Source of the DNA: Lachnospiraceae bacterium | GTDB taxonomy: Bacteria; Bacillota; Clostridia; Lachnospirales; Lachnospiraceae | DNA: 64,000 nt | Direction of reading: 5' to 3' | NCBI GenBank assembly: GCA_017394885.1 | Contig: JAFPWO010000001.1 | Location: forward strand, 32,625-96,624 | Shown: positions 31,908 to 41,722 of the stretch, piece by piece | Numbering within the stretch: position 1 is the stretch's first letter | How the letters are laid out: the number at the start of each line of letters is the position of its first letter | The notes under the pieces: generated by a model | The model's input: only the letters and a program-made list of their open reading frames with translations | Databases searched by the model: none | What the model was told of the DNA's origin: nothing | Program-made: the position numbers and the translations under genes

Positions 31908-33008
31908 ATGAAAGTCGTACTCGAACACCTCACAAAGAGATACCCCAACCGGAACAAAAAGGAGGGCGGGGAAGTCGTAGCGGTCGGTGATTTCACCTTT
32001 GAGATCCCCGACGGCAAACTGGTCGGCCTGCTCGGCCCTTCGGGCTGCGGCAAATCCACGACCCTGAATATGATTTCCGGCCTGACAGAGCCCACCGAGG
32101 GAAAGATCTTCTTCGGCGATGACGATGTGACCAAGCTTCCGCCGGAAAACCGCGGCGTCGGGCTGGTCTTCCAGAACTATGCCCTGTACCCGCATCTGAC
32201 GGTCATGAAGAATATCCTCTTCCCGCTGCAGAATCTGAAAGGGCCGGACAAGCTGACGAAGGAAGAGATGAATGCCCGGGCCCTGGAGGCAGCCAGACTG
32301 GTACAGATCGAAGCCCTTTTGGACCGCAAGCCCAGCGAGATGTCCGGCGGCCAGCAGCAGCGTGTGGCAATCGCCCGCGCCCTGGTCAAAATGCCGCGCG
32401 TCCTCCTGCTTGACGAGCCGCTTTCCAACCTGGACGCCCGTCTGCGCCTGCAGACGAGAGAAGAGATCCGCCGCATCCAGCGCGAGACCGGGATCACTAC
32501 GGTCTTCGTCACGCACGACCAGGAAGAAGCCATGAGCATCTCCGACGTCATCGTCGTGATGAAGGAAGGCTATGTGCAGCAGATCGACGAGCCGCAGAAC
32601 GTCTATGACGATCCGGTCAATCTGTTCGTGGCCAAGTTCCTGGGGACCCCGGCCATCAATGTGTTCGAGGGCCACGTCGCCGCCGAACAGCTTTATATCG
32701 GCGGTGAACCCGTGCTGCGCGTGACCGGCGTCCCGGACCAGGACGTTTACGTGGGCATCCGTCCGGAAGGCTTTGTCCCGGATGAAAAGGGGAACTTTGG
32801 CTGCGGCGTAAGCCGGGTGGAAGTCATGGGGCGCGATACCAGCATCATCGCGGAAAACAGCGCCTGCATAAGCGGACAGATCCGCGCCATCATCAGTTCT
32901 GTCCGGAAGATCGACAAGAACGCCGCCTCGGTGCGCTTTTCCCTCCTGCCGGAGAAGGTCCACCTGTTCAGCAAAGAGACCGAAGAGCGCATCCGCTTCA
33001 GGGAGTAA
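31908..33008 (+). CDS. Sugar ABC importer ATPase (MsmK/UgpC-like)
   Basis: 366 residues from ATG 31908 after GGGAGG. Walker A GPSGCGKST near residue 43, Q-loop FQNYALYPH, signature MSGGQQQR, Walker B VLLLDEPLSNLD and H-loop THDQEEA are all present. A C-terminal TOBE/OB regulatory domain (about residues 240-366) is typical of the MalK/MsmK group. It energises the import complex formed by the next two permeases and the lipoprotein at 34790. It belongs to the carbohydrate uptake transporter-1 family. Confidence 0.93.
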   Translation: MKVVLEHLTKRYPNRNKKEGGEVVAVGDFTFEIPDGKLVGLLGPSGCGKSTTLNMISGLTEPTEGKIFFGDDDVTKLPPENRGVGLVFQNYALYPHLTVMKNILFPLQNLKGPDKLTKEEMNARALEAARLVQIEALLDRKPSEMSGGQQQRVAIARALVKMPRVLLLDEPLSNLDARLRLQTREEIRRIQRETGITTVFVTHDQEEAMSISDVIVVMKEGYVQQIDEPQNVYDDPVNLFVAKFLGTPAINVFEGHVAAEQLYIGGEPVLRVTGVPDQDVYVGIRPEGFVPDEKGNFGCGVSRVEVMGRDTSIIAENSACISGQIRAIISSVRKIDKNAASVRFSLLPEKVHLFSKETEERIRFRE

Positions 33009-33011
33009 GCC

Positions 33012-33902
33012 ATGGGAAAGAGTAAATACAAGGGCTGGCTGTATCTGCTGCCCGCCATCGTGTTTTTAGCCGTCTTCATGGTCTACCCGCTCGTGGACGT
33101 TCTGGTCTACTCCGCGGAGGAAGGCTACAGCTTCGCCTCCCAGACCTATACCGGCACCGGCCTGTTCAACTATTCCTACGTCCTGCACGATCCGTATTTC
33201 CTGCAGGCCGTGAAAAATACCTTCCTGATCGTGATCATCACCGTGCCGCTGAGCACGGGCTTCGCACTGCTTATTTCCCTGGCGCTGACCTCGATCCCGA
33301 AACTGAAAAACCTGTTCCAGACCATCTATTTCCTGCCCTACGTCACCAATACGCTGGCGGTCGGCCTGGTCTTCATGATCCTTTTCAAGCCGACCTTCTA
33401 TACGGACGGCATGGTCAACCTGCTGATCAAATTCTTCGGCGGGCAGGCCGTGGACTTTATCGAAGGGCCGTACTGGGCCAAGATGTTCGTCATGTGCTTC
33501 TATACCATCTGGGTCGTGCTGCCGTTTAAGATCCTGATCCTGACCAGCGCGCTGGCCTCGGTGGACCAGAACCTCTACAACGCGGCCAAGATCGACGGGA
33601 CCTCCAAATCCCGCACGTTTTTCCGGATCACGCTGCCGATGATCAGCCCCATGCTGTTTTACCTTATCATCACGGGCTTTATCGGCGCCTTCAAGGCCTA
33701 CAGCGACGAGGTCGCGCTCTTCGGCACCAACCTGAACGTGGCCGGGATGAATACCATCGTGGGCTATGTGTACGATATGCTCTACAGTTCCGGCGGCGGC
33801 TATCCGTCCTACGCCTCGGCCGCGGCCATCATGCTCTTTGTGATCGTGCTTACCATCACCTGCATCAACCTGATGGTGAGCCGGCGCAGCGTCCATTATT
33901 AA
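33012..33902 (+). CDS. Sugar ABC importer permease (MalF/UgpA-like)
   Basis: 296 residues with six hydrophobic spans. The EAA loop that contacts the ATPase is visible as NAAKIDGTSKSRTFFRITLPM near residue 195. It lies three bases after the ATPase stop, with AGGGAG as ribosome site. It pairs with the following MalG-type permease to form the membrane channel of a CUT1 sugar importer. Confidence 0.92.
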   Translation: MGKSKYKGWLYLLPAIVFLAVFMVYPLVDVLVYSAEEGYSFASQTYTGTGLFNYSYVLHDPYFLQAVKNTFLIVIITVPLSTGFALLISLALTSIPKLKNLFQTIYFLPYVTNTLAVGLVFMILFKPTFYTDGMVNLLIKFFGGQAVDFIEGPYWAKMFVMCFYTIWVVLPFKILILTSALASVDQNLYNAAKIDGTSKSRTFFRITLPMISPMLFYLIITGFIGAFKAYSDEVALFGTNLNVAGMNTIVGYVYDMLYSSGGGYPSYASAAAIMLFVIVLTITCINLMVSRRSVHY

Positions 33903-33914
33903 AGGAGGTGCGCG

Positions 33915-34793
33915 ATGACCGATCTGAGCAGAGATTATACGAAAATCGAACAGGCCGCCCGCACCCGGAAGAAGATCGTGCACACCGTGATCTATATTTT
34001 CCTGGTGTTCTGGGCCCTGATGGTCCTGTTCCCCTTCTACTGGATGATCCTCTCCTCCTTAAAGAGCTACAGCGCCTATAACGGAGAGTACATCCCCAAG
34101 TTCTTCACGCTCTCGCCCACGCTGGAAAACTATGTGAACGCCTTCAACGCGGTGCCGCTTGCGAAGTACTTTTCCAATACCCTCATCTTTACCCTGGCGA
34201 CCACTGCCATCATGCTGGTGGTCATCATCCTGGCGGCCTATGCCTTTGCCAAGCTGGATTTCCCGGGGAAGAACATAACCTTTACTCTCTTCCTCGCCCT
34301 CATGATGATCCCCAACGAGCTGGTCATCATTACGAACTTCGTCACGATCACGAACCTGGACCTGCGGAACACCTTCACGGGCCTGATCCTGCCGAGCATC
34401 ACCTCCGTCTTCTATATCTACCTGCTGAAGGAGAACTTCGCGCAGGTGCCGGATGAGCTCTACAAGGCCGCCAAGGTCGACGGCTGCTCGGATATGAAGT
34501 TCCTGCTCAAGGTCATGGTCCCGATCTGCCGGCCGACCCTCGTGACCGTCGTGATCCTGAAGGTCATCGAGTGCTGGAACTCCTACGTCTGGCCGCGCCT
34601 GATCACGGACGACGCGAACTATTTCCTGGTTTCCAACGGGATCCAGGAGATCCGCGAAAACGGCTTCGGCCGCGACAATATCCCGGCCATGATGGCCGCG
34701 GTCGTGGTCATCTCCGTGCCGCTCATCATTCTCTTCCTGATCTTCCACAAAAAGATCATGGAAGGGGTTTCCCGGGGAGGTACAAAAGGATGA
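33915..34793 (+). CDS. Sugar ABC importer permease (MalG/UgpE-like)
   Basis: 292 residues, six spans, start after AAAGGAGG. The EAA loop reads YKAAKVDGCSDMKFLLKVMVP near residue 180. MILSSLKS near the first span and the C-terminal KKIMEGVSRGGTKG match the MalG group. Its stop overlaps the start of the binding-protein gene (ATGA), so the operon is tightly coupled. Confidence 0.93.
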   Translation: MTDLSRDYTKIEQAARTRKKIVHTVIYIFLVFWALMVLFPFYWMILSSLKSYSAYNGEYIPKFFTLSPTLENYVNAFNAVPLAKYFSNTLIFTLATTAIMLVVIILAAYAFAKLDFPGKNITFTLFLALMMIPNELVIITNFVTITNLDLRNTFTGLILPSITSVFYIYLLKENFAQVPDELYKAAKVDGCSDMKFLLKVMVPICRPTLVTVVILKVIECWNSYVWPRLITDDANYFLVSNGIQEIRENGFGRDNIPAMMAAVVVISVPLIILFLIFHKKIMEGVSRGGTKG

Positions 34794-36592
34794 AGAAGAA
34801 AGCCTTTGCCCTGCTCCTGGCCTTCAGCTTTGCAGCCGGCCTTCTGGCGGGCTGCCACGGCCGCTACGTGGATCCGTACGCGACCACCGTAGCGCCGCCC
34901 GAAACGACACCGGCCGCCACGGAGTCTGCTCCCGAAGAAACCGGTAGCACCGAGGAAAGCGCGGCCCCGGTCAGCTACCGCTACACCCTGCCGGATACGC
35001 TGGATACCTCCAAGAAGTTCACGCTGAAATTCTGGGCCAAGAACGATACGAATATGACCCAGGTCAAGATCTATCAGAAGGCCATCGAGGATTTCCAGGC
35101 GCTGTATCCGAATATTACCGTGGAGCTGCGGCGCTATAACGACTACGGGAAGATCTACCAGGACGTCATCACCAATATCGGGACCCATACGACGCCGAAC
35201 ATCTGCATCAGCTATCCGGACCATATCGCGACCTATCTCTCCGGCGAAGACGTCGTGGTGCCGCTCGACGGCCTGCTGGAAGATCCGCGCTTCGGCCTGG
35301 GCGGCTCCGAGCTCAAGTTCGACTCCCCCACGAAAGATGAGATCGTCCCGGAATATCTGGCGGAATGCTACGTGCAGGACGGCATCTACGCCCTGCCGTA
35401 CATGCGCTCCTCCGAGGCCCTCTATATCAATGAGGACTTCGTGAAGAAGCTGGGCTATGAGATCCCGGACGTCATTACCTGGGACTGGATCTGGGAAGTC
35501 TCCGAAGCCGCGGCCGCCACGAAGGGAAGCGACGGGACCTACTCCCTGAACAATCAGAAGACCCTGCTGCCCTTTATCTACAAGTCCACCGACAATATGA
35601 TGATCCAGATGCTGCGCCAGAAGAAGGCCGGCTACAACGCGGCCGACGGCAGCATCTACATCTTCAACGATACCACCCGCTCGCTGCTCTTTGAGATCGC
35701 GGACCACGTAAAGAGCGGCGCCTTCTCCACATTCAAGATCTCCAGCTACCCCGGCAACTTCTTCAACGCGGGGCAGTGCATCTTCGCGATCGATTCCACG
35801 GCCGGCGCGACCTGGATCGGCAGCGAAGCGCCGCTGACGGAGATCCCCGCGGACAAGGTCGTCCACTTCAACACGGTGGTGCGCCCGATCCCGCAGTTTG
35901 ATCCGGAAGAGCCGCAGATGATCTCGCAGGGCCCTTCCGTCTGCCTGTTCTGGAAGGACGATCCGCAGGAGGTGCTGGCTTCCTGGCTCTTCATGCAGTT
36001 CTTACTGACCAACAGCGTACAGATCGCCTATTCTCAGACCGAGGGCTACGTTCCCGTCACCACCAAGGCGCAGCAGGATCCGGCATATACAGACTACCTC
36101 TCCCGGGCCGGCGAGGACAATTCCACCTACTATGACGTGAAGATCAAAGCCACGGAAATGGTGCTGGAGAATATCGGCAACACCTTTACCACGCCGGTGT
36201 TCAACGGTTCCGCAACGCTCCGCGAATCCGCCGGGCAGATGATCGAAAACGTCGCGACCTCCATCCGCCGCAAGCAGACCGTGGACGACGCCTATATCGA
36301 CAAGCTCTATTCGGACATGATCTCGCTCTACCATCTGGATCTGTACGGCACCATCAAGGATGAGCCGGAGCCGGTGAAAGAGCCGGAGACCAACGAGGCC
36401 GGCGAGACCGCCGAAGTCCCGGCCACCACCGCGGCGGAAAAAGAGACTACGGCCCCTTCCGATCCCAAGGATCTCGGCCCGCTTCCGGCCGGCGCCCGGG
36501 CGCTGCTGATCTCGCTGGCCGCGGTCTGGGTGCTGCTCGGGGCGGCCTGGCTTATCGGGCGGATCCGCGCCGGAAAGAAAAAACACGCTTAA
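34790..36592 (+). CDS. Sugar-binding lipoprotein with additional C-terminal membrane anchor
   Basis: 600 residues. The signal peptide ends in lipobox LLAGC (C near residue 19). A short Thr/Glu/Ala-rich linker precedes a type-I solute-binding fold (residues about 60-530: KFTLKFWAKNDTNMTQVKIY, then the YALPYMRSSEALYIN stretch). The C-terminus is unusual: an acidic Pro/Glu/Thr linker (about 525-565) leads to a hydrophobic span (LLISLAAVWVLLGAAWLIG) and a basic tail RIRAGKKKHA. Normal CUT1 binding proteins have no such anchor. The protein would be tethered at both ends, by lipid and by a membrane helix. Substrate is probably an oligosaccharide. Confidence 0.85.
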   Translation: MKKKAFALLLAFSFAAGLLAGCHGRYVDPYATTVAPPETTPAATESAPEETGSTEESAAPVSYRYTLPDTLDTSKKFTLKFWAKNDTNMTQVKIYQKAIEDFQALYPNITVELRRYNDYGKIYQDVITNIGTHTTPNICISYPDHIATYLSGEDVVVPLDGLLEDPRFGLGGSELKFDSPTKDEIVPEYLAECYVQDGIYALPYMRSSEALYINEDFVKKLGYEIPDVITWDWIWEVSEAAAATKGSDGTYSLNNQKTLLPFIYKSTDNMMIQMLRQKKAGYNAADGSIYIFNDTTRSLLFEIADHVKSGAFSTFKISSYPGNFFNAGQCIFAIDSTAGATWIGSEAPLTEIPADKVVHFNTVVRPIPQFDPEEPQMISQGPSVCLFWKDDPQEVLASWLFMQFLLTNSVQIAYSQTEGYVPVTTKAQQDPAYTDYLSRAGEDNSTYYDVKIKATEMVLENIGNTFTTPVFNGSATLRESAGQMIENVATSIRRKQTVDDAYIDKLYSDMISLYHLDLYGTIKDEPEPVKEPETNEAGETAEVPATTAAEKETTAPSDPKDLGPLPAGARALLISLAAVWVLLGAAWLIGRIRAGKKKHA

Positions 36593-36646
36593 TCAGCCTG
36601 ACGATATTCATTCATAAGCCCCCGCTTATGAAAGGAGAGACTTTTT

Positions 36647-39142
36647 ATGAAGAAATTTCTGATCATGATACTCGCAGCCGCCCTGATCCTTTCCGCGGCC
36701 GGCTGCGGGAATTCGGCCCCGACGACCGAAGCGGAGACGGCAGCTCCCCTGCCTTCTTCCGAAGCCCCGGCCAGCGAGGTCCCTTCTTCCGAGGAGACGG
36801 ATGAGTCCACAGAAGCCGAAACGGAGCCTTCCTCCGAAGAGGCTGCGGCGCCGCTCCCCTATGAGGAATACCTGCGGGCGCCGCTGGATACCGAGGTCAC
36901 CATCTCCGCGTATATTCAGTACGCGGCCGTCAAAGAGGACGAACGGATGGTCTGCCTCTTCCTGCAGGACGCGGACGGCGGCTATTATATCTATGATATG
37001 CCGACCAGAAAAGAGGATCTGGACCGCCTGACGGAAGGAGTCCGGCTCCAGGTCACCGGCCGCAAGTCCGAGTGGAGCGGAGAGATCGAGATCCAGGACG
37101 TCACGGATTACCGGATCTTCCCGGAGGACACCTGCCTCTTCGACCCGCAGGACATCACGGTCCTGATGGGCACGGAGGCCGTCGCCGCCGCGCAGAATCA
37201 GCGGGTCCGGATCACGGCGACCGTGGCTCCCTCCTTCAACAGCCTCGGCGAAGAGGTCCCCTTCCTGTATACCTATAACGGCAACGGGGAGGCCGGCCAG
37301 AACCAGGACCTGTATTTCAACGCGTCCATCGGCCGTGAGACCTACACCTTCGTGGTCGAATCCGACGAGTGCCCGGAGGGCAGCGCGGTCTATTCCGCCG
37401 TCACCAAGCTGGAGATCGGCGAGATCATCGATATGGACGGCTTCCTGTACTGGTATCACGGCGCGCAGCCGCATATCCACAGCCTGTCCCGTTCTTCGGT
37501 GTACGGCAAGGGCGTCGGCGCCCTCACGCACGCGCAGTATATCGCGGCCGACAAGGACACCGGGGAAGATCTGGTCATTGAAGCCTATATTCAGACGGTC
37601 GCCCGGGTGGACGATTCGACCTTCTCCCTGTTCCTGGAAGACGCCGTCGGCGGTTACTACGTCTACCGCCTGTACACGGAAGCCGACGACGCTGCGCGGA
37701 TCATCCCGGGGACGCACCTCCGGATCACCGGCAAGAAGACCGACTACCTGAAGGAAGTCGAGCTGGCGGACGGCGCGGTCTATGAGATCCTGGACGGCTA
37801 TTATCTGGCCGGGCCGAAGGACGTGACGGCGCTGATCACGGACGAAGAAGCTCTGCGGGACTATATGAACTGTCAGGTGAAGCTGGGCGGCGGGCTGGTC
37901 GTCCCCTCCTATGACGCGGACGGCGAGGCGCATCCCTTCCTGTATAAGTATAACGGCTCCGGCGAGCACGGGGACGATCTGTATTTTACCGTCCTTCTGG
38001 ACGGCCGCTATGTGACCTGCGTGGTGGAATCCGAAGAATTCGGCGCGGATACCGCGCTTTATGACGAAGTCTGTGCGCTGCAGGCCGGGACGATCCTGGA
38101 TCTGGAAGCCTCGCTGTACTGGTATTCGGAAAAGACGGAATTCGGCGCGCAGCCGCACGTCCGCCGGATCTGCACGGTGACGCCCGAAAAAGAGGAGGGC
38201 GTCGCAGGCTACGCGGAATATATGGCCGCCGAATACGGCCGGGAGATCACGGTGGAAGGCTATATCCAGCAGCGCTTCTCCTCCTCGGACGGCCAGCGCC
38301 TTTCCCTGTTTTTGCATGACGGCGTCGGCGGATATTTCATTTCCCAGCTTGCGGCAACGCCGGAGGAGGCGGAGGCCATGCAGCCCGGAACGCACTGGAA
38401 GATCCGCGGCTTCAAGGCCGGCCGGGACGGCTCTGCCATGATCACGGACGGTGTGGCCGAAGCGCTGGAGGGCGAATATCTCGCCGCGCAGACGGATCTG
38501 GTCCAGACCATCGGCCGAAGCCATGAGCTTTCCTTCTACATCGGGACCCCGTTTACGGTTGCGGAAGCCGTTATAGCGCCTTCCTACCGCACGGAGCAGA
38601 CCGAGCCCGAGACCACGGAATCCATCCCGGACAGTTCAGATGAGACCGGGACGCCCGAAGAGACCACGGAGCCGGCGTCTTCGGAAGAAAGGACGGAGGA
38701 AGATTCTTCGGAAGAAAACACCGATGCGCCGGAAGACAGCAGCGAGGAAAGCGAAAACCCGGCGGAGACCGAAGAAAATACGGAAGAACCCGGGACGCAG
38801 GAAACGTCTCAGGAGGAGACCGAAGAGGCTGCCACCGCGGAAACCGCGCCGGAAGACACCACGCCGGAAGAGACCGGGGAATCGTCCGCACAGGAGACGG
38901 AAGGCCCCGTCGAATACCCGTATCTGTTCAAGGCCGACGGCAGCGGCAGCTACGGAAACAATATCTATTTCAACGCCGTCGTCGGGGATCTGACCTGCCG
39001 CTTTATCGTCAGCAGCCTCTGCGACAGCGCTCTGTACGATTCCGCCACCCAGATCCAGATCGGCGATACCGTCAGCCTGGAGGCCTATCTGTTCTGGTAT
39101 GAAGACGCCCCGCTGTTCTACGTCACGCAGATCCGCCGGTAA
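36647..39142 (+). CDS. Large lipoprotein with three tandem OB-fold-like repeats
   Basis: 831 residues. Lipobox SAAGC near residue 20 is followed by an acidic Ser/Glu/Thr linker. Three long repeats of about 200 residues each contain the pairs (A/G)YIQ...FLQDADGGYYI, then APSF..PFLY.YNG.G...DLYF, then LYWY...QPH. The third repeat is interrupted (residues about 648-752) by a 100-residue Glu/Thr/Ser/Pro segment before PYLFKADGSG. The protein is exported and lipid-anchored. It lies between the binding protein and the GH2 enzyme, so glycan capture at the cell surface is a reasonable inference. The repeat family is not one I can name. Confidence 0.7.
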   Translation: MKKFLIMILAAALILSAAGCGNSAPTTEAETAAPLPSSEAPASEVPSSEETDESTEAETEPSSEEAAAPLPYEEYLRAPLDTEVTISAYIQYAAVKEDERMVCLFLQDADGGYYIYDMPTRKEDLDRLTEGVRLQVTGRKSEWSGEIEIQDVTDYRIFPEDTCLFDPQDITVLMGTEAVAAAQNQRVRITATVAPSFNSLGEEVPFLYTYNGNGEAGQNQDLYFNASIGRETYTFVVESDECPEGSAVYSAVTKLEIGEIIDMDGFLYWYHGAQPHIHSLSRSSVYGKGVGALTHAQYIAADKDTGEDLVIEAYIQTVARVDDSTFSLFLEDAVGGYYVYRLYTEADDAARIIPGTHLRITGKKTDYLKEVELADGAVYEILDGYYLAGPKDVTALITDEEALRDYMNCQVKLGGGLVVPSYDADGEAHPFLYKYNGSGEHGDDLYFTVLLDGRYVTCVVESEEFGADTALYDEVCALQAGTILDLEASLYWYSEKTEFGAQPHVRRICTVTPEKEEGVAGYAEYMAAEYGREITVEGYIQQRFSSSDGQRLSLFLHDGVGGYFISQLAATPEEAEAMQPGTHWKIRGFKAGRDGSAMITDGVAEALEGEYLAAQTDLVQTIGRSHELSFYIGTPFTVAEAVIAPSYRTEQTEPETTESIPDSSDETGTPEETTEPASSEERTEEDSSEENTDAPEDSSEESENPAETEENTEEPGTQETSQEETEEAATAETAPEDTTPEETGESSAQETEGPVEYPYLFKADGSGSYGNNIYFNAVVGDLTCRFIVSSLCDSALYDSATQIQIGDTVSLEAYLFWYEDAPLFYVTQIRR

Positions 39143-39166
39143 CACGGAAGGAGAAAGGAAGCTGCC

Positions 39167-41503
39167 ATGCTGAAACTGAACAACGACTGGGAATTTACCG
39201 AAATCTGGTCCGATGAATTTCTTCGCTTTCAGAAGGAAGCGGCCGCGGTCCGTCTGCCGCACAATGTCGGGGAGCTTCCTCTGCATTACGCGGATCCCTC
39301 CGATTATTCGCGACTCTGCGGGTACCGGCGCAGACTGGCCATCCCCGCCTCCCAGAAGGGAAAGCGCTTTTTCCTGCAGTTTGACGGCGCCGCGCATATC
39401 GCCACCGTTTTCTGCAACCGCCAGGCTGTGGCGGTGCATAACTGCGGCTATACCGCCTTCCGGGCGGAGATCACGGATCTGCTGCGCTTCGATGAGGAAA
39501 ATGAGATCGCCGTGCGGCTGGATACCTCGGAAAACGCCGCGATCCCGCCTTTCGGCTTCGTGGTGGACTATCTGACCTTCGGCGGCCTGTACCGGGACGT
39601 CTGGCTGGATATCCGCCCGCAGAATTATATCGAAGATGTGTTTATCCAGACGCCCACGGTCAATCAGGCGCATATCGAGCTCACCGTGGACGGCGAGGCC
39701 TCCGGGGCCTATATCCGCCTGCTGGATCAGGGCGGGACCTGCGTCTATCAGCTCTCCGGGCCGGGGAAGACCTTTGACCTGACCCTGCAGGACGCGCGCC
39801 CCTGGAGCGGAGAAGACCCCTATCTCTATACCTGCCAGATCTCTCTGCTGGATCAGAACAATGTGCCCGGAGATACCGTGGAGACCCGTTTCGGCTTCCG
39901 TACGGCCGTCTTTACCTCCGACGGCTTTTTCCTGAACGATAAGAAGACCTTTCTGCGCGGGCTCAACCGCCATCAGAGCTATCCCTTCATCGGCTATGCC
40001 GCGCCGGAGCATCTGCAGCGCGAGGACGCCCGGATCCTGAAGGAAGAGCTGGCCTGCACCGCGGTGCGGACCTCGCATTATCCGCAGAGTCCGTATTTCA
40101 TCGACGAGTGCGACCGCCTGGGGCTCCTGGTCTTTACAGAGATCCCGGGCTGGCAGCATATCGGCGACGAGGCCTGGAAAGATCAGGCGATCGAAAACAC
40201 CCGGGAGATGGTGCTGCAGTACCGCAATCACCCGAGCATCATCCTCTGGGGCGTGCGCATCAACGAAAGCCAGGACGACGACGATTTCTACCGCCGCACC
40301 AATTTCGAAGCCCGCAAGCTCGACCCGACCCGGCAGACCGGCGGGGTCCGGTATCTGGAAAAGAGCTCCCTGCTCGAGGACGTCTATGCGTTCAACGATT
40401 TCTCCCACGACGGCACGACGCCGCCCGTCAAAAAGAAAAAGGACGTCACGGACGCGGCCGACAAGGCTTTCCTGATCAGCGAGCACAACGGCCACATGTT
40501 CCCGACCAAGCCGTACGATCCCTGGGATAAGCGCGAAGAGCACGCAATGCGGCATGCCCGGGTGCAGGGCGCAGCCTTTGCGGGCGGCGAGCACGTCGGT
40601 TGCTTCGGCTGGTGCATGTTCGACTACCAGACCCACAAGGATTTCGGCTCCGGCGACCGCATCTGCTATCACGGCGTCATGGACGCTTTCCGCAATCCGA
40701 AGCTGGCCGCCGCGGTCTACGCCAGCCAGGGCGAAGAAAAACCGGTCCTGGAGACCGGCTCTTCGATGGATATCGGGGATTATCCCGGCGGACGCCTGCA
40801 GAACTTCTACGTTTTCACCAACGCCGACTCCGTGGATCTGTATAAAAACGACGTCTTTGTGACCAGCTTTTCGCCGAAGGAGCTGACCGGCCTTCCTCAC
40901 GAGCCGATCCTGATCGACGACCTGGTGGGGGATCTTCTGGAAAGCGAAGAAGGCTTCCCGAAGAACAAGGCGAAGGCGGTCCGCGAGTGCCTGCTCGCGC
41001 TGGCAAAATACGGCCCGACGACCCTGCCGTTAAAGTATAAGCTGAAATTCGGCTGGGTCATGCTGCGCTACCGCTTAAGCTATGCCGACGGCGTGGCGCT
41101 GTACGGAAAATACGTCGGCAACTGGGGCGGAGAAACGACTACCTGGCGCTTTGAAGCCAGAAAGGACAACGTGGTGGTCGCAAGCGTGGAACGCGCGCCG
41201 GGCCATCAGCTTTCCGTGAAAGCCGTCCCGAGCAAGACGATCCTTTCGGAAAAGGACGGCTACGATATGGCCGCGGTCCGGATCCGGATCACCGATGAAT
41301 TCGGCAACACCCTGCCTTACGCCCAGCTGCCGCTTGCGCTTTCCGTGAGCGGCCCCATCGAGCTAGCCTCGCCGTCCCTGCTTACGGCCGAGGGCGGCAT
41401 GACCGGGACCTATATCCGCACTACCGGCCGGACGGGCAGCGCTTCTCTTACGATCCGGGCGGAAGGCGCCGCGGAAACGACGGTGGAATTCACGGTAGAA
41501 TAG
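39167..41503 (+). CDS. Glycoside hydrolase family 2 (beta-galactosidase/beta-glucuronidase-like)
   Basis: 778 residues, no signal peptide, so cytoplasmic. Order: N-terminal jelly-roll (VDYLTFGGLYRDVWL near residue 130), immunoglobulin-like sandwich, TIM barrel (GLNRHQSYPF, AVRTSHYPQSP), then DUF4982-like and invasin-like Ig domains (QNFYVFTNADSVDLYKN, SVKAVPSKTILSEKDG). The acid/base is the Glu in WGVRINES near residue 366; the nucleophile is the Glu in FLISEHNGH near residue 440. It would cleave beta-linked residues from the oligosaccharide imported by the ABC system upstream. Galactoside versus other beta-glycosides is not decidable here. Confidence 0.88.
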   Translation: MLKLNNDWEFTEIWSDEFLRFQKEAAAVRLPHNVGELPLHYADPSDYSRLCGYRRRLAIPASQKGKRFFLQFDGAAHIATVFCNRQAVAVHNCGYTAFRAEITDLLRFDEENEIAVRLDTSENAAIPPFGFVVDYLTFGGLYRDVWLDIRPQNYIEDVFIQTPTVNQAHIELTVDGEASGAYIRLLDQGGTCVYQLSGPGKTFDLTLQDARPWSGEDPYLYTCQISLLDQNNVPGDTVETRFGFRTAVFTSDGFFLNDKKTFLRGLNRHQSYPFIGYAAPEHLQREDARILKEELACTAVRTSHYPQSPYFIDECDRLGLLVFTEIPGWQHIGDEAWKDQAIENTREMVLQYRNHPSIILWGVRINESQDDDDFYRRTNFEARKLDPTRQTGGVRYLEKSSLLEDVYAFNDFSHDGTTPPVKKKKDVTDAADKAFLISEHNGHMFPTKPYDPWDKREEHAMRHARVQGAAFAGGEHVGCFGWCMFDYQTHKDFGSGDRICYHGVMDAFRNPKLAAAVYASQGEEKPVLETGSSMDIGDYPGGRLQNFYVFTNADSVDLYKNDVFVTSFSPKELTGLPHEPILIDDLVGDLLESEEGFPKNKAKAVRECLLALAKYGPTTLPLKYKLKFGWVMLRYRLSYADGVALYGKYVGNWGGETTTWRFEARKDNVVVASVERAPGHQLSVKAVPSKTILSEKDGYDMAAVRIRITDEFGNTLPYAQLPLALSVSGPIELASPSLLTAEGGMTGTYIRTTGRTGSASLTIRAEGAAETTVEFTVE

Positions 41504-41587
41504 ATCCGGCACCGGCGATGCCTTCCGTCACACAAAAAGGAAGCGGCGAGTTTAGGCCGCCCCTCGTAAGAAAGTTGTATCGTTTTC

Positions 41588-41625
41588 AGGAATGGCATGA
41601 TCTTCGGGTCGTGCCATTTCCTGTT
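41588..41625 (+). terminator. Intrinsic terminator of the ABC/GH2 operon
   Basis: AGGAATGGCA pairs with TGCCATTTCCT (one bulge) around TGATCTTCGGGTCG, followed by a T-rich stretch. Confidence 0.7.
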
Positions 41626-41653
41626 TCATTCGTTCAAACAATAACGTAAGAAC

Positions 41654-41682
41654 TTGACAAGTGACCTTTCGTTCACTATAAT
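41654..41682 (+). promoter_or_regulatory. Perfect-consensus promoter of the TetR gene
   Basis: TTGACA and TATAAT, both exact consensus, separated by 17 bases. The strength implies that repression must be tight; the operator below covers it. Confidence 0.85.
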
Positions 41683-41700
41683 TGGTGAACGAGGGGTCAC
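41661..41700. promoter_or_regulatory. Palindromic operator over the TetR promoter
   Basis: Arms GTGACCTTTCGTTCAC (41661-41676) and GTGAACGAGGGGTCAC (41685-41700) are inverted copies, matching at 14 of 16 positions, around the central TATAATTG. The -10 box is thus in the middle of the site. This is a textbook autorepression layout for a TetR-family protein. Confidence 0.8.
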
Positions 41701-41722
41701 CGTTCTGTGTATGGAGGTTGTT

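Noticed and set aside
36626..40900. Long minus-strand open frames opposite the lipoprotein and GH2 genes
   Set aside because: They mirror the codon periodicity of the real genes and show no domain; antisense artefacts.
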